From Muricea muricata (Eukaryota; Cnidaria; Anthozoa; Malacalcyonacea; Plexauridae): 64,000 nt of DNA. The notes below the pieces were generated by a model that saw only the letters and a list, made by a program, of their open reading frames with translations, ran no database searches and had not been told where the DNA came from. Shown one piece after another: positions 43,665-56,845 of this stretch; position 1 is the first letter of the stretch; the number at the start of each line of letters is the position of its first letter. Location of the stretch: NCBI GenBank assembly GCA_963855995.1, contig OY979724.1, forward strand, positions 12,694,032-12,758,031. Direction: 5' to 3'. Position numbers and translations under genes: made by a program.

Positions 43665-45739
43665 TCAAATTTCTTCCAATATTGCTTTAATCCGATGACC
43701 TGTCAAAACATTTAAATCGGTTAACCCCTGTACATATTGTGTTACTGTGTCTTGCTCAAATTAAATTTTCATGTAAAAGATTTGTTCCATACCATCAACC
43801 TCCAAACCATCCAGAGAGACCACTAACAATTCACCTCCCATAGAGCTAGGCATTCTGAAGTAGATAGGTGCATACACTTCAACTTATGTCTTAAAAATAC
43901 CTCAAATAAAGTCACACCAATTATCTAACCTTATAGAACATGTTTTGCTGTCATCTTTGATGTCAAATGTGTATGATTCCATTTCTCCATAAGGTTCAAC
44001 AATATCATGAAGTTCCTATGTAACAAAAATCAAAATTACAAAATGTTTTATTGTGAAGATAACCAAAGCTTATACTTTACTACCTCCTCCGTGAAAGCCA
44101 ATGGAAGATTTTCTAGTAAAACATTGCATGGCTCCATTTCCTGCAAAAACGTACATTTGTTAGTACTTTCATCATACAATGTACACTTTTTGTTCATTTT
44201 TGTGACAATATTTACCATATCACTTGTTGACATGTCCATAGACTCCTCCAATGTTTCCCTGGTATCATCAGCTTTTATACATTGTGGTCTGGGTGATGTT
44301 AATTGGTTTATACCAGCTGATACAATGCTGTTGGTATCTTCTAGTGATGTAGCGCTTTCTTGAGTATCTTCTTGCCAAGACAAATGGCTATCAGGTGATG
44401 CCTGTCCATTAGAGTCCCAGACTTCATCAACAATAACTGTTTCATCTGATGAACTTGTGGATAACTCATTACAAATACCCTCATTGCTGTACTGTTTATC
44501 AACATGGACGTTTTCATCCTTCATCATATCATTCTGAGAATCATCTTTTGAATATTGGTTATCCTCAAGTCTTACTTTGTCTGATAATTGCTTACAATTC
44601 TCAATTTTTTCATTGTCATATTCCTGAAACAAATTATCCTTGTTGTTCACCTCTTCAGCTTCTTGCAAATATTCTTTTGAATTCAAATTTTCTTCATTGC
44701 CAAAACCTAATTGGTCTGAGTCTGAAAACTGGTCAGAAATCTTAGTTTCATCATCATCATTTAGATTGTCACTTTTGTTAGTGCACTTATTTTGTCTTAT
44801 CTCTTCTTTACAATTATTGGTGTTTTTATTAATTTTACCAGAGCTCTCCTTTTTTCCTTTGCCTTTCTTTATCGAAGGTCTTGTGTCTGTTCTTGTTGCA
44901 GATGATTGCAATGAAGGGAACTGTTCTGCAGAAAGATATTCGAATCCAAAAAATTTTGATCCAAGTGTCTTAGGTTTTTCTTTAGCAACTGTGTCACTGG
45001 GCTGAAAAGAAAAAGTACAAAATCTTTATTATGATAATTCTGTTAGCACGGAAGGGGGGACCCCAAAAGTTCTTACATTAGGTATACAGCTTTCTGAATA
45101 ATGTTCTTTCACCTTATGAGAGCATGTCTCTTAAAAGAATGACCCACCTCCCTCTTTTGAAGTATTACAGTGTATTATTCCTTTTGATAGCAATAATTTC
45201 CAAAATTACACCCCTGCCTAAATCCTGTACCCACTGGTAAATAACTTCCTCCTCTTCAAAATGCTACATTAGTTCCTTTTGGTGGAAATGATCTTCAAAA
45301 GGTACAAACCCTGTCCTTTTGACCTTTTCTCCAACGTATTGGTCTATCACCTCCCCCCCCCCCCCCCTCAAAATATTACTGTATAATATTTCCTTGTGAT
45401 ACAGTATTGATAGCAATGATTTTCAAAGGGTACACCCCCAACCCCACCAGTGGTCGACAATAAACCACATACTTACTCCCTTACCTTCCTTTCTCCAGGT
45501 CGCCTGCTAGGTTTATCACACCCAAGAGCCCTATTGGCCAATGATCTACCACGACCTCTTGTTCTGCTATTACCCTCGCTTGAAAAATACGCTTCTTTTG
45601 GTAACACAATTTTACTCAAATCTATGTGAGTGATCTTATTTCGCCAACTAGGTAGAATCAATGGTTCGATATCGTCTTCTTTGCGGGAATTAATTTCATC
45701 CAGACCATCTAGGTCCCAAGTACGCCATCTGCTTGCCAT
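43665..45739 (-). CDS. RRM-domain protein, family not identified (6 exons, 426 aa)
   Basis: Exons: 45739-45485, 45001-44216, 44140-44084, 44015-43930, 43854-43793, 43699-43665; GT-AG and in phase. The N-terminal part starts MASRWRTWDLDGLDEINSRK. A basic RG segment (SRTRGRGRSLANR) and SKFFGFEYLSAEQFPSLQ follow, then about 200 acidic, Ser-rich, probably disordered residues. The last about 80 residues form an RRM-like fold: PCNVLLENLPLAFTEEELHD (RNP2), YGEMESYTFDIKDD, CSIRMPSSMGGELLVVSL, then DGLEVDGHRIKAILEEI. RNP1 aromatics are absent, so RNA contact may be atypical. Intron 44141-44215 is 75 bases and open, so its retention would insert 25 residues. Divergent from the TEFM-like gene. Confidence 0.8.
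45120..45460. repeat. About three diverged 100-bp units in an RRM-gene intron
   Basis: Units share CCTC..CAAAAT.TTAC, a CCTTTTGATAGCAATAAT-type block, and a TTTCCAAAATTACACCCC or TTTCAAAGGGTACACCCC block. A 15-base C run lies near 45355. Confidence 0.6.
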
Positions 45740-46252
45740 TGTGTTTGTGTTTGTGTGTAATTGTGTCTGTTTGTGCTTTCTATAAAATTACATACCTTGA
45801 ATGGATGTCACTTGCCTGCGGGCAAACCACGCGTGGGGTCGCGAAATGTCTATTATATTGTATTTGGAAATACAGGTAACTTCTATAGGGCAATTTATGG
45901 CACATTAGCGGCAATTTGTCTTGGCTAAATAGGTAGATTATCAAAATTTCTGCAATCAATGCTTTCCCTGAATAACTGTAAGTAATTGATAATGTGAAAT
46001 TGGTGGCTGGCAGCTTTTTGACCTGAATGGAAGATTTTGAAAAACCCCCGCAAAAATCAGCCATAAAACGCTAATTTTTGGAGTTGCAAATGCAAATAAA
46101 GAAATTTGTATGAAGATTTTATAATATACGATTGCGATGTCATTCTCGCGTATGGAAATAAGCCAAAAATGGCGGCTACATATTCCAAGATGGCGGTAAA
46201 TTCAAGGAGTGAAGAAATGCCATTCCTGTGATATTTTGATCAATTTAACACT
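45740..46252. promoter_or_regulatory. Divergent promoter region, RRM gene / TEFM-like gene
   Basis: Two AAAATGGCGG or AAGATGGCGG motifs at about 46166-46175 and 46188-46197 match the YY1-type element often found just downstream of the start site of housekeeping and mitochondrial-function genes. They lie 55 to 90 bases before the TEFM-like ATG. No TATA box stands out. Confidence 0.5.
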
Positions 46253-49200
46253 ATGTTGAGCAGTTTACTTGAATCGATGCGTGTCTTGCGAACTCCTTGT
46301 GTTAAATGTCGCTTTGAAATCATCAGAAATTTTTCGGAAAGCCCACGAAAGGTATTACCTGAGTTGGCAATGTTTTCAAGCGATCAAGAAAAGGTATTTT
46401 GTATATTTTACTCACCGATGCAGGGTTTGGAACGGGTTAGCTGTAAAATGCGCTGACAAAGATACGAGCATATATTTCCTAGTACATTATATCATAAGCA
46501 TATTCTCATCTCACATGCTGACAAACGATTTATTAGGGGCTGATTATATGATCCCACTTACCGGGGATTAAACGAATCGTAAAATGATTTTGCAATGACG
46601 AAGTCGTAGTTTATGATTTGAAAATGTTCAATTTCTGATTGCTTGAGATTTTTGTTTTTCCGAAATATGAAGTGAAGAAAATAGTACTTGGCATTTATTT
46701 TTGTAAAATTATCTTTTTTATTGATCAATACTGAAAGCATTCTAACTTTGTTTTGTTCCCCAAAATGACTTATTTCAGTACCTTAAGGTCGGTTTACCTT
46801 TATTTAATCCCGGGCGAACGGTAGCGTATAATCACAGCATGTTAGACCTGCTATATGCAAATATTCCCGTGTTCATTGACTGTGAAAACAATCAATCTCT
46901 AAATAAATAAACGAATCATGGTAACATCATAATAGTGGCATAACCATAGGAGGGAGAAATGTGTGGGTTAGCTGCTGACGCATTAGTCTTGCAGGTTTAA
47001 ATGCCTGGGCCTGATTTTCATGTATCGTAATTCATCGCCGATCTATTGTGGAGATCACTAAAGGAGAGAATTATTTCAGAAACACAAAAGATTTTATCCA
47101 TCACTGATCACCGCGACAATGAAACCACAAGGACGATTTTATTAAAAATTACGATATATGAAACCCAGGCCTCAACCTTAACATCGAGCTTATCCTTGAG
47201 GTCAAATATCAATCAGGGCCATAGCTAAAACGTTAGTGGGGGGGGGGGGGGTATTCATACATTCATGTTTTGCACGACGAGTTCCTTGTCAAATCAAATT
47301 CAAATTGATCAATGTGTGATTTGCATCGATGAAACGTTTGTTCGATGAACCTAAATTCAACCTTACGTGTGAGTATTATGCACATAGACACAGTGTTGTG
47401 TAAAAATTACAATGTAGAATTTATAAATGCTATAACAATTCGTTATGATTATTTAAATTCTTGGAATTTCGCAGCTTGTTCTGGAGCAGATAAATCAAAG
47501 AAGCCTTGATGATTTCTGTAATACCAAAGGTATTGGACCAGCTCGAGGAAACGCAATCATTGAACACCGTACGAAACATGGTGCATTTTCGTCTCTCGCT
47601 GATTTGGCGGCCATTAAAGGCTTTGGGAGGGCATTTTTTAAGAATTTAATTGAGTCAAATGGTGTTTTGCCGATAGCAAAAAAGAAACATAGTATATCGA
47701 CTCTGTTAACGTTACAAGAAAAAAAGGTAATGTAACATTTGGCAAAATACACCATAGAATAAAATTTCTGTTAGTTATGTATTGTTTATTACGAACAATT
47801 ATCAGATTGTAATAATTTTGAAAACTAATGAAAAAATCCATATAAGTAAGGGTTCCACAAATCGGCCATTTTGCGGGGGAAATTTTATTTTGTCAACGCA
47901 TCTGTGTCTCGTAATGTCATGTACATTCTCCCACCCAGAGCCCGTCTGCTATCACTGGAGCCAGCACTAAAACATAATTTTCCGTTTCAAATTTCCATGT
48001 ACTTGTCTATTAGCACATTTATTTAACATCTCAATTACATTCGGTTCAATTTGAGTGAAAATTGAAAGATAAATTAACCAAAACTTCTGCCGCTCCTGTC
48101 TGACCTACGAAACTGACAAAGTGTTAAGTCTAAGCCTACCACTTTTCAATGATCTTTTTCTTTGAACCGTCATTCTTTAAAAATATTGCTTGAAAAATAT
48201 TGGTCACACATGCAAAAGCACCCCTTGCTTTATGGAGCGTTGTAACTTAATTAATGCGTAATTTTGGGACATTGTAAATTAATTAATTCGTAACTTAGAC
48301 GATTATGTAATTATTATGTAATTGTTATTGATTCGCCCAAAACAAATAATTCGTTTAGGTAAATATAAATTAAAGTGTCAGCTTTATAACCAAACAAGCT
48401 TTCGCATTTAAGAATTGACATGTTATCACCTAGTGTTTAATACCACCAAACGCCTCTTTCCAGGCGAATACCATGCAGTCGAATAACTCGTCGCAGACTA
48501 ATATTATTATTTGCCATTCGGTCTCTCTAGCTAAATCAACATGTTGATAATATTTCTCTTTTTCTTGTCATATGTCAAAGCTTTCAATTATAGCAGTATT
48601 TTAGTTTCAAAGTACTACTGAAAACACTTTAGTTTGCTTGCCGTTTGTAAAGCTTCGGTGAAGCTATATCTAAGTGGTTCATCGTGACCTCGTGCATATT
48701 TTGTATGATTTCACAAAACTTTTTGACGTGTTTCAGACTTTCAGTATCAAAGCATGCATTTCATTTCATTAAAATGTCTTTTTTAGACAATATCGACCTT
48801 GGTATCTATAGATATCGGCTTAAGTAATGCCGCTTACGTTCACATTGATCGCAACAAACGTGTTCTCGATTGGAAAAGAATTTCCGTGCCAGTTCCACGA
48901 CCTTATAGTCCTATGAACTGTAAGAATTCTGTGAGTATTGGAAGTTATAGTTATATATTGGTTAGATATTTGAGAAATTTACCGCTTATATTTCCATCAC
49001 ACGCAGTAATAGAGATTTTAGCCTTTATTTTAGTATTTATGATAATCAGCGAGTGCACTTTACTATCAATTGAAATTATCAAAGTGCCGTGTGTTAACAG
49101 AACACACAATTAACTGAATTAAGCATATGAAAACTTATCAAGCTGTAGGAAGCCTTTGGCGTCATCCTCGTTGGTTTCAAGTTTCAACCAGTTGTTGTTG

Positions 49201-50239
49201 ATTGTACTTTCCTTGCACAAAGGCACATTGTGCTTTTTCACGATATAACACCGGTTTACTCAGGTTTCGTGTATGAAGTGTATGTCTCGTATTTATGCAG
49301 TACGATGCACTCGCTGATTATCATAATTAGTCTCTAATAACGATCATATGTAGAATAAAAGGCTTATGCTAAAACTCTCTATTACGTTCACGAAATATTT
49401 GGTATATATTATATATTGACATATATACATAATTGTGTATATGTTAATACCTACATCTTGCATGCTGGGCTATAGCTATGATTCTAACAGCATGAGCACA
49501 CAAAAAAACATAATAGGATTTTTCACGTCCTGAGACAATACAAGCAGAATCGCTTATACTTCTTGTTTTATATTTCCCTTGCATCGGCGTATCGGTTCTG
49601 CTTATACATCGTTTCAGACGCATGCATACTTGGGTAACAGATAGGATTTGACAAAACTTATCTACGCATATTTTTAATCAAATACTTCATCATCTTTAGC
49701 TCATTGCTAGCTATTACTTCTAGGTACAACAAGTAGTCTCGTGCCTACCAAATGCTGATTTATACCTCATTGAACGACAAAGTCACCGAGCATCCCGTGT
49801 GGATCCGGCAATGTTCCCATTCGTCCTCCACCTCAGGATAGTAGAGGCCATGTTCCATTGTCTTCTCCATGATAAACTGGTGCTAGACATGAACCCAGTC
49901 ATCACCGCTAGATATTTTGGTCTGCCCACGGGAATAAAAAAGAAGAAAGCAGCAGTCGATTTAATATCGTTTATGATCAAGACAAATGAAAATACCCAGT
50001 TCTTTGAGGACTCGCCTGACGCGTTCTTCGAGAAGACGACGAGCATGACGGGAAGTAAGGAGACGGTCTCTTCCATTCTGGCAACATCTTCAATGAAGGA
50101 GCACATGGTTGATAAGAAATGGCAAGCGGATATCCCTGAGAGGTTTATGGAGTATTTTGTGGCAGAAAAAAAGAAAGACGATCTTAGCGATTGCCTACTT
50201 CAAGCTTTGGCATTTTTAGATCTTGCTTTTCAGGAGTAG
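46253..50239 (+). CDS. TEFM: TEFM-like mitochondrial HhH / RNase H-fold protein (4 exons, 350 aa)
   Basis: Exons: 46253-46393, 47475-47726, 48787-48930, 49724-50239; all GT-AG and phase 0. Residues 1-47 (MLSSLLESMRVLRTPC, basic with few acids at first) look like a mitochondrial presequence. Residues about 48-131 hold two helix-hairpin-helix motifs (NTKGIGPARGNAII and AAIKGFGRAFFKNL). Residues about 132-350 form a RuvC/RNase H-type fold: VSIDIGLSNAAYVHID, RVLDW, ADLYLIERQ, LHLRIVEAMFHCLL, ARYFGLPTGIKKKK, KKKDDLSDCLLQALAFLDLA. Length (human about 360 aa) and architecture match TEFM, which binds mitochondrial RNA polymerase and promotes elongation. Unlike human TEFM as I recall it, acidic residues of Cce1/Ydc2-type resolvases are present (D140, E196, D331/D332/D335). 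AATAAA at 50276-50281. Confidence 0.88.
47015..47163. mobile_element. MITE family 4, inverted copy (first intron of the TEFM-like gene)
   Basis: Ends TTTTCATGTATCGTAATTCA and AATTACGATATATGAAA. The interior CAGAAACACAAAAGATTTTA is the complement of the 13135 copy. Confidence 0.7.
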
Positions 50240-50281
50240 ATTTTGTATACAATGTACATTTGTAGTAGAGCTAGTAATAAA

Positions 50282-50449
50282 GAAAGTAACTATATGGCGT
50301 TATTGTCGTTTTAATTACCATTAATGCTCGTCTTTCTTTTTTCTTGGCTTGGGTAATACATAGGCTCGATTTCCAGCCGGCTCCTGGGAATAAGCGGAGC
50401 CTAAGTAATACATGGTAGTCACAGCTGCAACATGTACTAGGGGGAAAAT
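50282..50449. other. No recognised gene
   Basis: Downstream of the TEFM-like polyadenylation signal; nothing notable. Confidence 0.4.
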
Positions 50450-50670
50450 TCACTTCTATATCCACCGTATAGTGATATTTTTATCTGCCATAGGAATGCA
50501 TGAAAAGCAATGACACCTAGAGTATTGAACTTGAAGGAGATAAAACGTGACTTCACCCAAAATTGGTGAACTTTTAACATGGGTTTTACCAGTTATTGAA
50601 GATGTTTAGAAACTTTTATAAAGGTCACTATCCGGCTGTTAGCGCTATTCACTTATTCACCTATCGTACA
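50450..50670. mobile_element. MITE family 3, copy 3
   Basis: TATATCCACCGTATAGTGAT on the left pairs with ATCCGGCTGTTAGCGC on the right, and CTATTCACTTATTCACCTAT then CGTAC form the terminal part. The interior AAGCAATGACACCTAGAGTA is the complement of the TGGTGTCATTGCTTTT segment in the other two copies. Confidence 0.7.
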
Positions 50671-52780
50671 ATTGTGATGTAAAAAGTTTGTTGTTTTTGC
50701 CTGTCGTATAGTTTTCGTGCCACAGCGCCAGCGGTGCGATCATTCATTCAAGCTGATAATTGTGAACGACGAAAACTGTCCTGATTATGTGACCCGACAG
50801 TAACCACTGTAGGAATTATATAATTCTTCATGGGTAAATTCTAGAACTAAAAAGCTTGAAAGTATTTACCAGTGGTATGATTTTCGGTTAAAATGATGAT
50901 TAATAATTGAAGCTTACTTACAAATTCCTGAAAACTTATGATCCAATTGGCGATATGACCACAAAACTGACACTGTCAAAAGAATCGTGAATTTTAGTCG
51001 TACAGTTTTACATTGGCGTATAGCAATCGATAATTAGGGGGGGGTGCATAATTATCGATGGCCGTACGCAGCTTACTATTAACCACGACTATAATAACTT
51101 TAGCGAGCATTGTGACGTATTTTGCGGGCTAAAATAAACAAATCACTGACGTAATAGCCAATTGGAAGCCATTTAAGTGTAGTTGTTTTTTTGAAAAATG
51201 GCTGAAAAAGGTGTGGACGATGCACGCTAAATTTACTATAATAGTAATAGAGCTGATGTTCTTATGTTCTTGGGCATATATATCATGTTTTTGGCCCTTC
51301 TCAGAGATCATTTTAACCCTTGCTACGCTCGGACTAAAATGATTCTGAGTCGGGCCAAAAACATATTTATACCCGCGAACGTCAACTCTATTGTTATATT
51401 AAAGGTAAAAGTTCATAAACAATGCCCGAATTATCTTTTTTCGTAGACAAATCGTAGATATATGGCGCATAGGGTGAAATTGCTATCGCTGGTAATAAAT
51501 ATTGCCAATTCATATTTGTGACCATAGTACTATGGTTGTCGGTTCGTGCATTGTTTTGTAGTTGCATCACCTCTAAAATTTACGTCAGTAATTCATATTA
51601 CTGCGAAACATATTTATTTAATTTTCTTATCTGTTCCCGACGCATAGAAGTATCCAAGTATGGATTCCGCTAACAACTTTCCCTTTTAAAAAAGTGAAAT
51701 AATCGAAAAATAAAGCGGCGTTGAATTTTATCGTTCATGATGAGAATCCACACGAAATTTGTAATTCTAGAAAACTTTTCATCCATAACACTTGTGGGCG
51801 GGACTTGAATTATTAATACTTGTCATGTGATATTACGAGTTATCAAAGACGCCGACATACAAGAAAAACAGCCGTTAAATTTCGCTTTGAAAGGGATACG
51901 TTATTACTGAATTTCGGCCGGTAGTATTCGCTAGGTTTTGGTCTATCGAATGATGTATTTTTTGCGAGGTTTCGTGAAAAACTAAGAAGATTCTGAGCGA
52001 TTTAGCGATGTTGCTTGCTTGTAAATTTACATTTCTCAACTGGTGGTGCTCACACCTGTCACTCAAACCCACGTGGGTTTGTTGACAATTTCCGTCGTGA
52101 AACAATACCCGACTTCGCGTTGCATTCACATCGTCAAAATCAACGTTGTTTCTTTATAATATTTGAGATATCATAAAAAGCTCCGCCATATTAAACTTGT
52201 CCTAATGAAGCTATTTCACGTATTGTGAGAGAGTGTAAAACATTTTGGAGGAGAGAAAGTTACCGTGTTGACAAGTACTTTGGTTTGTCTTTAATATTTT
52301 TATGCACATCGTCTGGTGAGTATTTAATACCACACGTCTGGTTCTGTATTTGTGTGTATTTTGCCGGTTAAGGCAATCCTTCATATATTCTACGACTAAC
52401 TTTGCTGTTGAAGCGGCAAAGTTTCAACCTGCTTCCGTTAACAATATCGAGCCAGTAATATAATCAAACTTTGAGGAAGAACATTGCAATGTTGTCGAAC
52501 GGGTGTCATTCATGGTGTAGCAAGCACCTATTTGACGAAGTCTTAAATTAACGCTAATACTAGATGTATGCTAGCTGGACTTGTGTTTGGGTAGCTGTGC
52601 GTTAAAACGGCAATATATTACTTCGCAGCAACTACCAGGTTGCCTTCGAAGTGCCAAATGTTAACCAATCTTACCCAATCTTAAGAAGGCATCCAAGATG
52701 TATACATTTCAATATTTTGCATAAAAAAACCCCAGAAAAGAGATTATTAAATTTCGAATAATTTATAAAGTCCATTGGCT
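50671..52780. other. No recognised gene; one small fold-back element
   Basis: AT-rich. At 51272-51374 there is an inverted pair (ATGTTTTTGGCCCTTCTCAG / CTGAGTCGGGCCAAAAACAT). The remaining open frames are short and without splice support. Confidence 0.4.
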
Positions 52781-52781
52781 G

Positions 52782-52842
52782 TGCGCATGCGCTGTACGTA
52801 CAGTTGACGCCATATTTATTTTCAGACACGAGGCAAGGTCAG
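52782..52842 (+). promoter_or_regulatory. NRF1-type site and possible 5' UTR exon
   Basis: TGCGCATGCGCT (52782-52793) is an exact NRF1-type palindrome. It is followed by a CGCCATATT and then by GGTCAG|gtaaggc, a strong donor at 52843. This looks like a housekeeping promoter with a non-coding first exon on the plus strand. The next gene in that direction is the ATF7IP-like gene, so it may be its first exon. Inference only. Confidence 0.4.
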
Positions 52843-55800
52843 GTAAGGCAGAATTCGTCGCTTTTTGCATAAATATTTGTGCTTTATCGTAGTTTTTCAA
52901 GTATCAGACAAATATACATTGTTCCTTCATCGCTCCTCGCTTTATATTAACGATTTAATCAAGCAGAAAAATGTAATTGCTGTGTTAAAATGGATAGTTT
53001 ACTTCGAGGAAAGATTGCTATATATGTCTGTACAGTTTGTCGCATGTTGTGTTGTTCAAAACAGCTCTCACTGCCCAAGGTGATGTTTTAATATTGGACC
53101 TCACGTTTTTGACTACTTTTAACCTCGCTTAAAACGTTGCATCTATGCAGTATACTCCATTTACTACGGTTCTAAGTTTACTGTTGAATGTTTCGTCTTG
53201 AGAAAACAGACTTAATTTTGGATCGTGTCCTTCTTCTGCGAGTAAAATTAATGAATGGCTTTTAATAATGAATGTACTTATACACAGATATTTAAGAAAG
53301 TTTAAACGGACTCGGGGGAAAAATGGATATCGAATCTGCATAAAAGTGAATACTTATTGCAAACAGGTGGCTAGAAACGCTGAAAATCGCGTTGTCGTAG
53401 GGCGTAATGGCTTATTTTTGTTTAAACGTGGTTTTGCAATGCTAATTTCGGGGGTTGATTAAGTAATTATTGCGAGAAACTTCTGCTTCGACATTGTTGA
53501 CGTTTTTGTTGTATTTCTGCTTCTAATTTCCATAATTCCAAGGATACAAAATTCGTTCACTTATGGCAGTTATGCTCTGCGTCTTTCTTAAAACGAGTGT
53601 ATGTCTAAGACGAGTTTTGTATTGGGATGTATGCCAAAATGTGCACATTCATTAGTGATTGGCCAATGCTGTAATAGTATCGACTTTTTCATGCCAACAG
53701 CAGACGTTTATAATCTTGGCACTGGGAAGGCAGGAGACCGATCGGTTGGCTGGATGCTTAATTAGAATGTTGCCCCAGGGGTGCTTAGGTGGTTAAGTTC
53801 TGATTAACTTTCTTTGTGCTGTGGTTTTTCTTTTGAACTTTCAGACGGTGCTTCATTAACTCTTGTTTACTATCCCTTGCGCACGGAACATATGTGCGGA
53901 TGTGCCTGCCAAAGAGTGCCTTGTCTTTGAGGAGTTGTGTATTAAAACTACAAGCGACGATAAATGTGTTCACAAGTTTGCATTCAAGTGTGCACGTGAC
54001 TTTTAAATTCAAGGATATCTCTTTCTTTAGTAAGCTGTAAGCCATCCTCAAAAATGCGCATATATCATCTTAAATATACGCGATGAGCAAATGAGACAGT
54101 CTGGCCGGCTTTCCGTATATCTCTGAGACTTTCTTAGAATCTCGTTACCATATCAGGATAGCGATAATATAGTAAATGAACGATTAAATTTTCCTGAATG
54201 TTTTAGTAGCAGCGATCTCTAATTTGGCGTGAAATGTTTTGGAGTCAGGCTGTGTCGAATAAAAGACTTGGCTCTGAAGCCATAATCTACAATGGAAAAC
54301 TTATAATTCGCTTCCTTTAACCTGTAATTCTGAGAAACATGGACACATCCTTCTGTAAGAACAATGTAAACGATGTCCTGGACAAACCTTATGACCAAGA
54401 CAAACTTTTGAAGAAAAATTATGTTTCACAGAAACACGGTGTAAACACTGCAATTTCAATGGAAAGTTATGTGAATGGTCGATTTCGATGAACCAGTGTT
54501 CGATTCTGCAATACTTGCCGCAGATAGGTTTGGCACATCACTGGTAGTTATGTGATGAAATTATTGAAACCTGACAATTATGACTTGCTGCTATGAATAA
54601 CCTTTTGTCTGCTTGGGTAACAAAGACGTTGATGATGGAGCAGTGAAGCGCATTACCGCCGGAACTTTGATAAAGTTTTTTGTTATGTTCCTCTTATCAA
54701 GCGAAGTTACACAGTATCATTTTTGGCTGTGAAATCTGCGTTTAAAACGGATTGTTGTTAAGTTGGTCGACGAGAATATTCACCGTGTATAAGATGTTCT
54801 GGCGTACATGAAATTTGATACTATTGATAATAACTCAGCATGTCGCGATTAAGACCTGCGTGGTTCAGATTCCATTGTAGCATAATCTGTGGCCGGCGCA
54901 AGATTAGATTATGATGACATCGGTGGTCAAAATCCAGTGAAGAATACGCTTCGTTTTAACCGGGCCAACGACACACTTTCTGTTTGTGGGCGAACTGGTG
55001 AAAGATTGTACAATTGCGATCGACATCGAGGATTCGTTCCCGTTCTGAAGTACGTGGTAGCTACACGTTTCAAGGGAAATTGGGAATACGTTGAATCGTA
55101 GGAAAGCGGTGAAGCCTAAGGTTACGAAACAAACACATTTTGTTTAGCATTATTAACTTTGTAAATATGCTTTTTCTGTCTCAAGGATCCGATGGCGATA
55201 AAATGACAACATGATGAAGCTATTTCTTCTTTCACATTGATATTCTGCGTAATCAGTTCCTATCTTGACCTATTCCTAGATTTTTGTCGTTTGTGGCATT
55301 TCGGTGACGAAAGCGGATGGCAAAAAATTGTTTAAGTGCTTTCACGAGTCCTTGTGATCGCTTTTTGCGACAACCCAAAGACAATGAGATATTGTAGTTT
55401 ATTCAAGTCTTACTCCAGTATTACAGCATCTTTTAAATTCTTAAATTACCCAACCTTATCGAGCGTTGGCTTTTGTTGGCGTTTTTGTTGGTAATTTGAC
55501 GTAGACAAGATTCGATAGTCTTGAGCTTAAAGGTCTTTTGTAAACAAGGTCTTCGTTCACGGTGATGAAAAAATTGGGAGCAAAATTGATGGCAAAGATG
55601 ATGGCAAAATTGCTGCAGACACGGAGTCTAGCTTGAGAATTACACCAAGTTGTTCTAATAATTATCAGTTCTGTCTAATCCCTCGTTTTGTAATTAGAAT
55701 TCCCTTACAATTAGAATTCTCTTCTTTCTAATTAGAACTCTTCCAAATTGTTTAGTTAGTTGTTTCCTAGCGCTAGTTTCAGATTAGAATTTCTCTGTTT

Positions 55801-56716
55801 ATTCTAATTGTTCCAAGAAACGAGGTACTTGCAAATGTGACTTTTAAAAAGGCGAAAAATGCGCCCCAGTCTTTGACGTAGATTGTTTATAAAAGTTGAT
55901 GAGGTTGGAAACTCAGATATGAAAGACGCTCTTCATTAATAATTGATAGCTGTTTATGGTACAGTGATTTATTTCATGGTGGATTATTGAGCAATATATA
56001 TCCACACTGCTTCTGGTGCAGTGCGTTGTTGAAATCTAGCGAAACGGTACGGGACCGTTTCTTGCGAGATACAAGAGTGTACAAAATGCGAAGTTTATAC
56101 CATCTATATGGCGTGGAGATTTAACGCTTATGACGAAGTGGAGTTCGTTTAGATATTGCATTGTTTACGCCAGCTTGAAGTTAGCGCTATTAATGACAAC
56201 GAATAGCAATCAATAATCGGTGATCCTGTGTTTATTCTTTATTATATGTAGTAAATTACCTTACGGGGTTAGCAGAATTCTATAAGTTCCTTGAAGTTTT
56301 GATTCTTTGTCTGCACTCGCGAATACGTGCTGTGTTATTATTGAAGTGATATTTTCTTTATATAGCTTTTGTACGATGATTGCCTGCTGATGTTGTAAAC
56401 CATGGATGAACCTTCGCCAGTTAAGAGAAGGTAGAGTTAACAAAATTAAACCTTGATACTTAAGGTTACTTTATGCGTGCACGAAAGGAATATGTTATTT
56501 TTTTATAATAAAGCTCCAATCATGCGTTGTACGGGTTCTTAATATAATACAATACAAAAAGCAGCCCTTTATTGTCGTGATCAGTGTTTTCAGTTTAAAA
56601 TATAATGATTTAAGGCAGACTTGATGCGTTGCTTCTTTGTTATAAAAGCGCTTTTTTACTGGTAAAATCGCTAAACCCTGAAGGTTGATAATAATCTTCA
56701 TGCGTGAATGTATATA

Positions 56717-56845
<129 letters not shown>

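Noticed and set aside
48799-49113. 104-codon plus-strand frame as a separate protein
   Set aside because: Its first part is exon 3 of the TEFM-like gene and the rest reads into the intron after a gtgagt donor.
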